Source: Opeltia flavorubescens (lineage: Eukaryota; Ascomycota; Lecanoromycetes; Teloschistales; Teloschistaceae). From it: 64,000 nucleotides of DNA. Positions 45,807 through 54,794 of this stretch are shown here, one piece after another. The notes beneath the pieces were generated by a model that was given only the letters and a program-made list of their open reading frames with translations, did not search any database and had not been told where the DNA came from. The position numbers were made by a program, and so were the translations under genes. Numbering within the stretch: the stretch's first letter is position 1; each line of letters opens with the position of its first letter. The stretch lies in contig KE546979.1 in NCBI GenBank assembly GCA_000442125.1, positions 124,001 through 188,000 of the forward strand, read 5' to 3'.

Positions 45807-46221
45807 CTAGAAAGGTTTCCCTTCTAGTCCGTGACGACACCTTTCGATCAAACAACGATATCTCCCATGCTTAATCCCATTCGTGCGATCAAAACCTTCC
45901 TCATATTTCGCATTATCCAAGGCGTAAAAAAGCCAATCCACCATTAACTGTTGCAAGAAATTCGAGCCGTACCGCTTTCCCAGTAACGCCTTTGTTTCAT
46001 CACGCATAGCCTGCCACTGCATCTTGGTCTCCAAATCCTGACTTTGGCGTTGCTGATGCAAGAAGAACGCAACGCGCGAGTGAACTAGTTGGATAAAATC
46101 AAAACCCGCTTCATGACCTTCTCCGATCGCAGTATTTCAAACGCCATTTTTGACCCATCGGGGCGCTGGATGGATGTGTTAGCATCGACACGGGACAAAC
46201 AATAAGATGACATACGGACAT
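45807..46221 (-). pseudogene. Array member with frame disruption (array copy 30)
   Basis: A mini-exon ATGTCC (46216-46221) is followed by an intron with GCTAAC branch point and CCAG acceptor, like copies 28 and 32. Exon 2 starts RPDGSKMAFEILRSEKVM, then the frame conflicts by one base with the clear core HEAGFDFIQLVHSRVAFF and LHQQRQSQDLETK, then MRDETKALLGKRYGSNFLQQ. The core frame is open to its stop at 45807. Either a frame-shifted copy or an unseen splice. Confidence 0.55.
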
Positions 46222-46834
46222 GATTCTATGCAGACGACGTGGCTAGCCTCAGTGCTATATGTAGGATGGTATAGAATCAAGCTGATGGAGGTGTTGCGTT
46301 GAAGTTGAATTATGACTCTTCCACAGCCGACTTTTCTAGTTATTGCAGCATTCGTGCACGTTTGTTCGTTGTAGGACAGCTGTCAGGTCGTTTGACTGGA
46401 TTTAATAATATTATCTGCTGGTAATGTCGGCTTTCTGACATTCTCTTATCCACGAGTTGTGTGAATCATGACATATCTGTTGATTCAAATCTGTGTCCTG
46501 GGAGTAGAACCCCCGTGTCTTCTGGGAGTCGCTTTGAAGAGTGTGGTCAAAGCTTGGGATTTGATTACTATATCACTTCCATTAATCAAAGATCTTCACA
46601 TGGTAAGTAGCGGTTTTTCACGATTTGTATCATTAAGATCTCAACAGAAAATTGCAGCCAATCCATGTATGTTGTTGTTGTTTGGCTAAAGATTGAAAAT
46701 TGTCAAGTCTCGATTCCCGTCGTACAGTCCCCCAAGTGAGGGAAAAAGGTTCACAATATGCCATCCTCGTAGACATCCCTGCAGAAGAAAGCCAAAGACG
46801 TCAACCTGTGTCCGACTTTCTCATCACATTGGCG
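46222..46834. other. Intergenic region, no gene seen
   Basis: About 0.6 kb between copies 30 and 31. A + strand frame at 46468-46689 has no support. Confidence 0.4.
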
Positions 46835-47254
46835 TCATTCAATTCTTCGTCCACGACAACGGCCGACTTCCAGTCCTGCCGAATTGCGAATCGGTGGAAA
46901 TTTGCACATATGATAGAAGCAAATTTGATGCTTCCAATTCTTGAGATGTCTCGCTAGAGTTCGGCTATTGTCCAGGAATAGACTATATTGAGCACTTGTT
47001 ATTGGATCGGTAGACATATTTTGTTGAAGTCCTGTACGTGAATTAAAAAGCGTGTAGCATGATAGGATGGAATCGAGGATCTCGTCGACTTTAGCCCGGG
47101 GGTAGCTGTCCATGAAATCAGTGCGCCGAGAGTAGAATGACTGAATGATGTGTTAGCTGATCCAAAATGACTGCTTAATGTACTCAATAAAGGGTTGGCA
47201 ACACACTGGAAAAACTGCTGAATGGCCCTCTGGCAAAGCGTTTGAGTCTTCCAT
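46835..47254 (-). CDS. Divergent small array protein (array copy 31)
   Basis: Exons 47207-47254 and 46835-47140 give 117 residues. Exon 1 is MEDSNALPEGHSAVFP, with donor GTGTGT and branch GCTAAC. Exon 2 begins SFYSRRTDFMDSYPRAKVDE, with SILSCYTLFNSRTGLQQ in the place of the LLxxRxxFFxxQ block and LDNSRTLARHLKNWKHQI in the place of the second. The Trp is kept and the Arg is replaced. Confidence 0.65.
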
Positions 47255-47560
47255 AGTGGTGGATGGTAGGATCTACTGGCGTCGATGGCGGGCTATGAAG
47301 TAAGTGTAAGATCACGGCTCAACAAAGGCAAGGAGAAATGAAAGCAACTGATCAAATAAATTCAAGGACTATAACGGGGAGATCATCAAAAGTCTGCCTA
47401 AAGTATATCGTGCCTCAATAAAATGTCCTCAATGTATTGTGTAGATTCGAAGGAGGAGCCTCTGCCCATGCCGAGCTGCAAAACAAATCCAATCTCCTTC
47501 ACTGAAAGAAGTTCCTTCGTAATTCCACCACACCCCCTATCAATTCACATGACCCTCAAA

Positions 47561-47837
47561 TCAACGATAAAATGCTTCGAGCATCATCATTCTATCTATT
47601 AGAGCCGCTGTATTGATCCGCAGAGCACGCCAATGTATCAATATCATGATATCGTCCTCGCTCCGACGTTGTTGTCTATGGAAGAATAAACACCGTTCTT
47701 CAAGCAAGTCGATGTAGGATTTGAGAGCGAAATACTCATCGTCCGTTATATATGGCATAACAGGTTTTCTGGGTAATGAGACCTGATTAAATTTGTCAGG
47801 CTACGTTTGTAACAAGATAAAGGTTACTTACTGCCAT
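47561..47837 (-). CDS. Small helical array protein with 6-nt first exon (array copy 32)
   Basis: Exon 1 ATGGCA (47832-47837) then exon 2 47561-47782; 75 residues, the shortest copy. Exon 2 begins VSLPRKPVMPYITDDEYFAL, with core YIDLLEERCLFFHRQQRRSE and LRINTAALIDRMMMLEAFYR. It ends directly after the second block, so the core may be the minimal functional unit. Sister of copy 28. Confidence 0.72.
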
Positions 47838-48718
47838 GGTTCTTTAGCTGGTACTAGAGTTTATCTGAGTGCTGTTCTATGTTTGCTAAGTCCCGTGAGA
47901 TGGTAGGTTTTATACTGCATGCTGAAGGTGCCAAGACTGATGATCTGCTCACAATACTTTCCCGTTGTTTATGGCTCAAACCAACAGTAATGGGAATGAC
48001 TCACAGGTTCAACAAATAAAAAGTGACGACGAGGTTTGGTGATTGATTTGATAGAGTATGATGTCCCGACTCGTGATTAGATGCTCGAGTTATAAACAGG
48101 TAGATATCCCTAAAAATCGCCTTATCAAACCACCCCTTGCCCTCCCCTGTTGCACCAAGACATCTACTCCCAGCCCCCTAAAAGACTTGTCCACCCCCGT
48201 ATTCCTCACTATTATTACCTCAACACGTCAAAATGTGTTCATCGATGTGTTGCTGCAAAAACCAGAACTTTCCATGCAGATAGTCTGCCGCAGAGCCCAC
48301 CTTCTCATCTTAATGCATCGAGATAAAAAAAAAGAATATCGAAAAAAGAAAATTTTGAAAATTGGCAAATGTGATCGATTTGCGGTTGTTTAATTGATTG
48401 GAAATCATCGAGGCATCGGTCTTCGGCGGACTGAAAAGGATTAAGGTCACTGGTCAAAGTGTCATACCTTGATTTAATGGTCTACCTGTACATTCCCCTT
48501 CATTCTTACTGTCACTTCCATCTGTTGGCCGTTTTGACAAAGCAGATTGGATGGGTTGAACAATGACGCTTGTTCTTGATAGCGATTTAATCGAATTTAA
48601 TTGGTGGTAAGGTGAGATGGAATTACAACCTAATTTGCAGAAAAGAATATTGGAATTGAAGATGTTTCTTCTTTCATTAAGCGCAATAGGCACAGCGAAG
48701 TTTCAAAGCATTGAATAT
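47838..48718. other. Intergenic region containing repeat block B
   Basis: Nearly 0.9 kb. Contains TGACTCA at 47996-48002 upstream of copy 32 and the second copy of the dispersed block at its right end. No supported gene. Confidence 0.45.
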
Positions 48719-48740
48719 TCATTCAGTGTGACGTTCCAAA
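48652..48740 (+). repeat. Dispersed direct repeat, copy 2
   Basis: CATTAAGCGCAATAGGCAC and AGCATTGAATATTCATTCA match the block near 44956-45046. It overlaps the 3' end of array copy 33. Confidence 0.7.
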
Positions 48741-49178
48741 TCTTCCAAATTCCTATCCCTCATAGCTCTCATAGTACCTCCCATGCTTCCCTCACTCACC
48801 AAGTCCCCCATACTAGCTGTACTAGGCTGCTCCACCTCCAAATTTAAACGAAAATGATGGCCTTGGATCTCCGCCTTCCAGACACTGACTATCTTTTTCA
48901 CACGAAGGAAAACTTTCTGGGCGAACATGGCGTCTGCAGCTGACAACTCGTAATCGTCGAGTAAAGCAAGGTACAAGCTGTATTGTTCTGAAAGGAGAGC
49001 ATCGTATGGTCGAATGGTGCGGTTACATTCGATGATTGTGGTGGAAGCGCAGCCGCGGAGGAACATATTGGCTTTGAACATGTGGAACTATTTGAGAGAA
49101 TTAGGGTTGTAGGGGGAGGTGGGGACTTGGGTGCGTGTTGCTTACTTCTGTCTCTGGTTCCATTGGGGCCGTTGACAT
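48719..49178 (-). CDS. Divergent small array protein (array copy 33)
   Basis: Exons 49146-49178 and 48719-49087 give 133 residues. Exon 1 is MSTAPMEPETE. Exon 2 begins FHMFKANMFLRGCASTTIIE, then YDALLSEQYSLYLALLDDYE and FLRVKKIVSVWKAEIQGHHF. The aromatic and final Trp spacing fits the array, but the Arg and Thr signature positions are lost. Membership rests mostly on location and exon layout. Confidence 0.55.
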
Positions 49179-49399
49179 GATGATCGGCAAGGTTGGGGCG
49201 TTTATCTTGGTTTTGAGGATGATTCTGGAGAGATGCGGAGATTAGGCGAAGTGGATGCAGTGTGGGTGCAGTGTGGGTGCACTTGAAGGAGCACACTGGT
49301 GGAAGAGAATGCTGTAGATGGTTATCTGAGTAAGCCTTTTGCTTTCGCCTAGCCAAGAACCCCCCATTGTCAACACATCATGATACCACCTAATCACAT

Positions 49400-49853
49400 T
49401 CACTCTTCCTCAGTCCCCTTTCCAAGATTCTCATCTCCAACTTCCTCCACAATCGTCCACCAGTTCCACGCTTTGTCCACAAGCTCCTCCATCACGTTTG
49501 TCAAGCTACTATAGCTGGCTTCGGTCCCCCTTTGGTCATAGTCGTCATGACCCAACAGCCCCAATCGGTCCGCTTCCGCTTGAGATCTGAAGAAGGCTGT
49601 CCGCTTCTGGAGGAAGAGGATGAAGCCTAGGGTAATTCTGGCGTAATGGCGGCGGGCTCGGAAACGATGTTCTTCCTCTGTTGGATCAGGCTAAGGAGTC
49701 ATCAGTCGCACGGCTAGATAGTTTAGAGGAATAGTGGGTCACTGGTTCTAAGGCGAATTGAGACAGATCGTCCGGGTCGTATTGAAGGTCACTACCATTG
49801 TCACTGTCTGTGAGTGTGGCGTCGGTGACTTTGCCAAAAACCTCTTGTTGCAT
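49400..49853 (-). CDS. Acidic small array protein (array copy 34, right edge)
   Basis: Exons 49743-49853 and 49400-49690 give 133 residues from MQQEVFGKVTDATLTDSDNG; donor GTGACC and acceptor CCTTAG join FALEP to PDPTEEEHRFRARRHY. Core is LFLQKRTAFFRSQAEADR and LTNVMEELVDKAWNWWTIV. The same frame runs upstream to 50015 and includes a second LLxxRxxYYxxQ-like block (VEERRHYYFQRLIYP), which may be a fused remnant of another copy. Confidence 0.65.
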
Positions 49854-50141
49854 ATTTTCTGCATAGGGTATGAAATTGTGGGAGAATCCAACGGTGTACA
49901 GAATAGCCAATGGATATATCAGTCGTTGAAAATAATAATGTCTTCGTTCCTCTACTGTATGCAAGATTGAGAGCGTGACCTCAAAAAGGTCTGGTGACAG
50001 TACGTGAAACAGCAATTACAGTGAATACTACAGAACCATTTACAAGTCCATCCAATCAAGGTACGATACCATCTTCAACCCAACTCCCAAAGCATTGACA
50101 CCTAGGCAATTTTGTAAAGGAAACCGTACACGAAAGAAACA

Positions 50142-51296
50142 TCATCCACACTCTTCGTCATCCCCGAGTTCTCCATCATCAACGGAAGTCTCATCTATCG
50201 CTTCCCTATCCGCAAGCACCCCACCACCCACATACGTTGTATCCGGCCCCAGAATCTCAACCTCCCCGTAATTCTCCCCATACTCCTCTCCATACTCCTC
50301 CGCATAATCTTCTCCATACCCCTCTCCATAATCCTCCCCATAACCCTCATCGTCATCCTCATCGTCATCCCCATCCCCACCCCTTTCCCCCCTCAACTCC
50401 CTCAACTGCCTCCTCAGCTCCCGTCTCTGCGCCCTCAACAGCCGATTCTCCTCCTCCAACTCCCTACGTACCCGCCTCTCTTCTGCAAGCCGCACATGCG
50501 CATCTGCCAATGCGTCAACGAACCTTTGCAGCTGAGCATGTGCGGCCGCAAGATCCCGTCTCAGGTCCAAAAGTGATGAACCGGCTTCGTCGTTGTCTTC
50601 GTCGTCGTCGTCGTCGTCACTGGTGGGGAGAAGCTCGAGCTCCCGTTGGACGGAGAGGGTGGTGAGGTGGATGCTGTCGATACGTCGAGTGTTGGGGACA
50701 TCGCCACCTCTAATACCGAGGGTAGGCNCTTCATCGTCGTCATCATCATCATCGTCATCATTGACATTTTCTTCGATGTTATCTTCATCGTCATCTTCTT
50801 CCTCCTCATCCTCCTCCTCTTCCTCTTCATCCTCATCCTCCTCCTCCTCATCAACCTCCTCAACCGCCCTCCCAATCTCCTCCCTTAACGCCGCCCACCC
50901 ATCCCTTTGCCTCATAGCAGCCTCTTCCGCCCTCCCAACTCCATCATCCAACCTACGCACCCTCTCAAGCAAGGTATCATCGCCATCGATACCCCGACTT
51001 GACGCGCTACCCACCGGCGCAGCTGGCACAGGCTGTGGCAGGGGCCTGTACGCAGTAATTTCAGCCTCATAATTAGCCGTCACGGGGGTATCTGTAGGCG
51101 AGGTCGGGCGTTCCTGAAGTCGATATGACGGATTCATGAATTGGAAAGTAGAGGGACGAGGGCGACGAAGATGGTAGCGTTGGCGGTTGATAATAGTGGT
51201 TGGGGGGCCCCTTTGTCGGCTGCAGCGGCGACAGGTATTGGCGTTCATTTTGGGAGATTGGCGTGATGGGGACATTGTTAGCGATGGCAAGGGCAA
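50142..51296 (-). CDS. Acidic coiled-coil protein, unknown function
   Basis: Open frame of 384 residues without introns; the start may be 51296 or the later MSPSRQSPKMNANTCRRCSR (51275). One codon is unresolved (N at 50727). The N-terminus is basic with a CRRC pair. A Glu-rich run and then an Asp run (about residues 150-190) follow. The middle is a heptad-rich coiled coil (LDLRRDLAAAHAQLQRFVDA, then ERRVRRELEEENRLLRAQRR). The tail has tandem Tyr-Gly-Glu repeats (GYGEDYGEGYGEDYAEEYGE). No catalytic domain. The long open frame on the opposite strand is a codon-bias shadow of the D/E runs. It is not an array member. Confidence 0.6.
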   Translation of the reverse strand: MPLPSLTMSPSRQSPKMNANTCRRCSRQRGPPTTIINRQRYHLRRPRPSTFQFMNPSYRLQERPTSPTDTPVTANYEAEITAYRPLPQPVPAAPVGSASSRGIDGDDTLLERVRRLDDGVGRAEEAAMRQRDGWAALREEIGRAVEEVDEEEEDEDEEEEEEDEEEEDDDEDNIEENVNDDDDDDDDDEXPTLGIRGGDVPNTRRIDSIHLTTLSVQRELELLPTSDDDDDDEDNDEAGSSLLDLRRDLAAAHAQLQRFVDALADAHVRLAEERRVRRELEEENRLLRAQRRELRRQLRELRGERGGDGDDDEDDDEGYGEDYGEGYGEDYAEEYGEEYGENYGEVEILGPDTTYVGGGVLADREAIDETSVDDGELGDDEECG

Positions 51297-51898
51297 GTGT
51301 AATGGACAGGGTAAGTCAAACGAAGTCTACTGTCACGAATCGTTGATTGGCAGTGAAAAGTAGATGAAAATGATTGAAGAAAGAAATCAAGGGGACAGGA
51401 CTAGCAACGCAATATATAGGAAAGCAACAGCAAGAACAGCAGAGCAGACTAGATCAATTGAGCTGGAAAGCTATCAGAAACCATGGGAATAGACACAGCG
51501 AAAAAGATGTAAAGACCTGAAGAAGCCTAGTCGTTGCAACTTTCCCCTTTCGGCATATTATCCAAATGTCACGTGTGGACGAGTCAAATGGAGTCCCATG
51601 GAAGACGTGCAAAACGTTCTCAATTAATTGAAAAGTGAGAAGAGATGACGCGTCAAACAAGTCAAGTATTTGAGCAAGCATTGATGCAGAGGAGAGACAA
51701 TGACAAGCCTGGATAGATGTTTGATTATCCAACTACCTGACATCTTCTCAAGGCAACATGCCTCCTTCATACAGAATCACCTCTCCTCGGCACATACTGA
51801 AACTCATCAATCCCCTACCCAAATATCAGCATGCCTCCGTTCGAAGATAATGGGCCTTTCATCAGCCATGCCACTCACAACCCACACACACCCCATCC
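51297..51898. other. Intergenic region
   Basis: Promoter of the acidic coiled-coil gene and 3' region of the next minus-strand gene. No gene supported. Confidence 0.45.
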
Positions 51899-52800
51899 CT
51901 AACCCCTCACCGCCTCCTTCCCCTTCCCCATCACCCCCTTCCCCACCACCCTATCAAACCCATACAACCCAAGCAATTCCTCCATCCTCTTCTCCACACT
52001 CCTCCCCCTCCCCGACGCATCCCACTCATCCACCTCCGCCGAATCCTGCACGAAATGCTTGACATCATCCAACCTCCTCAACTCCTCTTCCACAGTGGCA
52101 ACATCCTCCCAACTATCCTCCATGACCTCTTTTATAATCTCGTTGATCTTCCGGATGACTTGGAAGGCGGAGTTGCTGACGGGTTGACGGTCGATGTAGA
52201 CGATGGGTTCGTGGTGGAAGGGGTAGAGTTTTTTGGCTCGGGAGGTGAGGGTGCGGCGCTGATGTCATGGAAAAAAAGTTTTTCCGTCAGCGACAACACG
52301 TGGTGAGGATGCGAGGGGGGCCATGAGGGGATGATACGTACCCTAGTCTTCCTACTGTAATTCCATGCACCTTCTAGGTTATATGAGGGAGGCGGTTGCT
52401 CAAGGCCGAACTCATCATCTTCGGGTTCCATGATGACTACCGACGGAGATCTCTTGCTGCGTTGCATTGGCGTGGAATCGCTATCGTCGTTGGAAGATGA
52501 AGACGCCTCCGCTTGTATCGAAGAGACACTGATCGAAGAGAGACTGCTCGAAGAAGAAGAATGATGGGTTTTCTTGGGTGATGGAAGTGGATTCACCTCG
52601 TCTTTAAAACCAGTTGGGAGACTCGTGCGGTAGAGCACAACTCCACCAGTGCCAGAGGAATTGGTGGGCGCGTTGGGGTCAAGTGGTGAGGTCGTTCCTT
52701 CACTTGCTATTTCCTTTTTCGCTGGGAAAGAGCGGTCCGGCTTCACACATTCATCGCCCGATTGCTCAGGAAGTTTCAAAGGCGGCAGCAAAGGCTCCAT
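51899..52800 (-). CDS. Unknown two-exon Ser-rich protein
   Basis: Exons 52342-52800 and 51899-52258 give 272 residues, start MEPLLPPLKLPEQSGDECVK. The first half is disordered and Ser-rich (HHSSSSSSLSSISVSSIQAE) with an acidic VIMEPEDDEFGLEQ. The intron joins AWNYSRKTR to RRTLTSRAKKLYPFHHEPIV. The second half looks folded: IDRQPVSNSAFQVIRKINEI, then VMEDSWEDVATVEEELRRLD and SVEKRMEELLGLYGFDRVVG, helical and acidic. No family recognised. No signal peptide or membrane helix. Confidence 0.7.
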
Positions 52801-53342
52801 TTAGAGGGAATCGGATTTTGTGGCGCAGTATAGTATGTGATTCCAAATGTTTTCGCATAGATGTGAAGAATCAGAAATCGTGATTTGACAGCCAAAGTAA
52901 AACTCTTTTCAATGCCCAAGAAGCCTCGGTGAATGTTGAATATCTTCTGTTGATTAGGCTTGACACGTTTCATGATTAACAAGATCAATAGCCTTGAGCG
53001 GGGCCAACACGGAGTCTCCCTCGAATTTCGATGTAGATTAAATAGATCAATTATAGCAACCATGCCATTGTGCGTGAATGCAAAATTGACTGAGAATGCT
53101 CTTAAGATTACTCTTTTCAAGAAAAACCACCCACATGTCTCAGTCTAGGTGGAGAACTGCTACCCGGCAGTTCTTAATTAGCAACAGTATCGTACCACCT
53201 GGAGAAAGTCATCCACTTCAGTTATTGCTTCATCACCATGAATCCTAATATTTTACTATTTCAAACTCGCATAGACAGAAGTCCCACTTGTCCAACCTGT
53301 CAAAAAAGAAAAGTGCAATAGCCAGACTTGATAAGACATGTC
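52801..53342. other. Intergenic region
   Basis: Between two minus-strand genes. AT-rich, no supported ORF; should hold the promoter of the Ser-rich protein gene. Confidence 0.45.
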
Positions 53343-54544
53343 TTACCAATCCTTAGCTAGGTTGTTCTCTATGTGTTGCTCGCTCTGTCTCGTGTCTGCC
53401 GCGACTTGGGGATTTCCAGCGCCAGACTCAAGCTCACCGACGGAACTAGGCTCATGCTTGACCGCACCCTCAGTAGGCATGTCATCAGACCCTGCTATAC
53501 TCGATGGCTTATCTACTGTGACCCACTCGTGTGATTCAGACACTTCCTTTTCCGATGAAATTGACGTAGTAACTGGATCAGATCGCTCGTTACTGACAGG
53601 TCCAAGATCCTGTTGTGTTGGAGGAAATATCATCCTGGGCAAGAACGTCAGTGTAGGAGCTTCGGCGACAATGGGTATAATTTCCGCATGTATAGATAGG
53701 CTGTTCAAGACTGCAAGGAAATAGAAGATAGAGAATGTAATCTAGGACAACTTACGGTAAGAGCCTCTCATATTGAACCTCGTCTTTCCTCAAGAAGCAG
53801 CAGAACACAACTCTTTCCAACTTTGAACCTTCGTCGCTCTCAAGGAAGTTCCTTACGGTTTGGCAGGCAATCTCAGCTGCCTCGTCACTCGGATAGCCAT
53901 ACACACCAGTGCTCAAACAACTGAAGGCTATGCTACCACCCTTTTCAGCAGCCAATTTCAAGCTGGTGGTGTAGCAGCTAGCTAGCAGCTCTGCTTGCGA
54001 TCCTTCGCGCTTTCGTCTCTCTAGACTATAGATGGGTCCAACAGCATGAATAACGTATTTGGAAGGGAGTTCGTAAGCTGAGGTAATCTTAGCTGAACCA
54101 GTCTCGCAGCCTCCGAGTCTTTCACATTCTTCAAGAAGGTCAGGCCCTGCTGCGGCATGGATAGCGCCATCCTGCAGAAACATTAGTGGGTCCCGTAGCA
54201 TCATGCTCGACGGGAACATATACCACACCACCTCCGCCTAGTAAAGAGGTGTTCGCAGCGTTGACGATAGATGTGACTTCGAGATCAGTGATGGATGTTC
54301 TGATAAGTGATACCTTTGCATTAATGGTTGCTGATGGTAGGGCAGCAATCATATGACGAGAGCCCGGCTGAAGGTCGCCAGATCTGTATAGCTGAGATAT
54401 CGTCGGGATATCTGCCAAAGATACTGATCCCATATTGCGCAGGGGCTGATACCTTTTGAACGTGGAAAATGAATATTCTGAAGTTGTTTTTATTTGTGGG
54501 TATTGGAGTGAGCTGCAGGATGATTTTGAGAAAAGCCTAAGCAT
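53343..54544 (-). CDS. Macrodomain protein (ADP-ribosyl hydrolase, MACROD-like)
   Basis: Likely removes ADP-ribose from proteins or deacetylates O-acetyl-ADP-ribose. Exons 54224-54544, 53756-54171 and 53343-53700 give 364 residues. The start MLRLFSKSSCSSLQYPQIKT resembles a mitochondrial presequence; a second ATG (MGSVSLADIPTISQLYRSGD) would give a cytosolic form. Macrodomain: SLIRTSITDLEVTSIVNAAN (substrate Asn), then SLLGGGGV joined by the intron to DGAIHAAAGPDLLEECERLG, then YVIHAVGPIYS, then SIAFSCLSTGVYGYP (phosphate loop). The third exon adds an acidic, disordered tail of about 119 residues (SISSEKEVSESHEWVTVDKP) not typical of the family. Confidence 0.85.
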
Positions 54545-54794
54545 GCAACAGGATTCTATATCGCAGAAAAACTAGGCATGGATAAAGATGTCTATCGATT
54601 ATGCATGGCGGGTGCTGCACTGGCAAGTCTACACGGGCTGTGGCGCATGCAAGATCTTGGAAACGACTGCCAAGTTTCGCGACGCGGGGTGGAGGAAGAA
54701 CGTCGTCTCATATCTTTCCTTGCCCATTGCTCTCCAATCTGCATCATTGGAACCTCCATACCAAGGTAGAGGCTTGACTGCTTAATCAAACATC
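54545..54794. promoter_or_regulatory. Divergent promoter macrodomain / YVC1
   Basis: 250 bp shared between two divergent genes. Short frames within it are unsupported. Confidence 0.5.

Noticed and set aside
24026-49853. CRISPR or simple satellite as the explanation of the periodic array
   Set aside because: Units are protein-coding, differ in length and sequence, and contain introns; no identical short repeats with spacers.
50593-51072. 159-residue poly-Ser ORF on the + strand
   Set aside because: It is the reverse reading of the Asp/Glu codon runs of the minus-strand gene.
54578-54785. Short + strand ORFs in the macrodomain/YVC1 gap
   Set aside because: Fall in a divergent promoter, no domain, overlapping frames.
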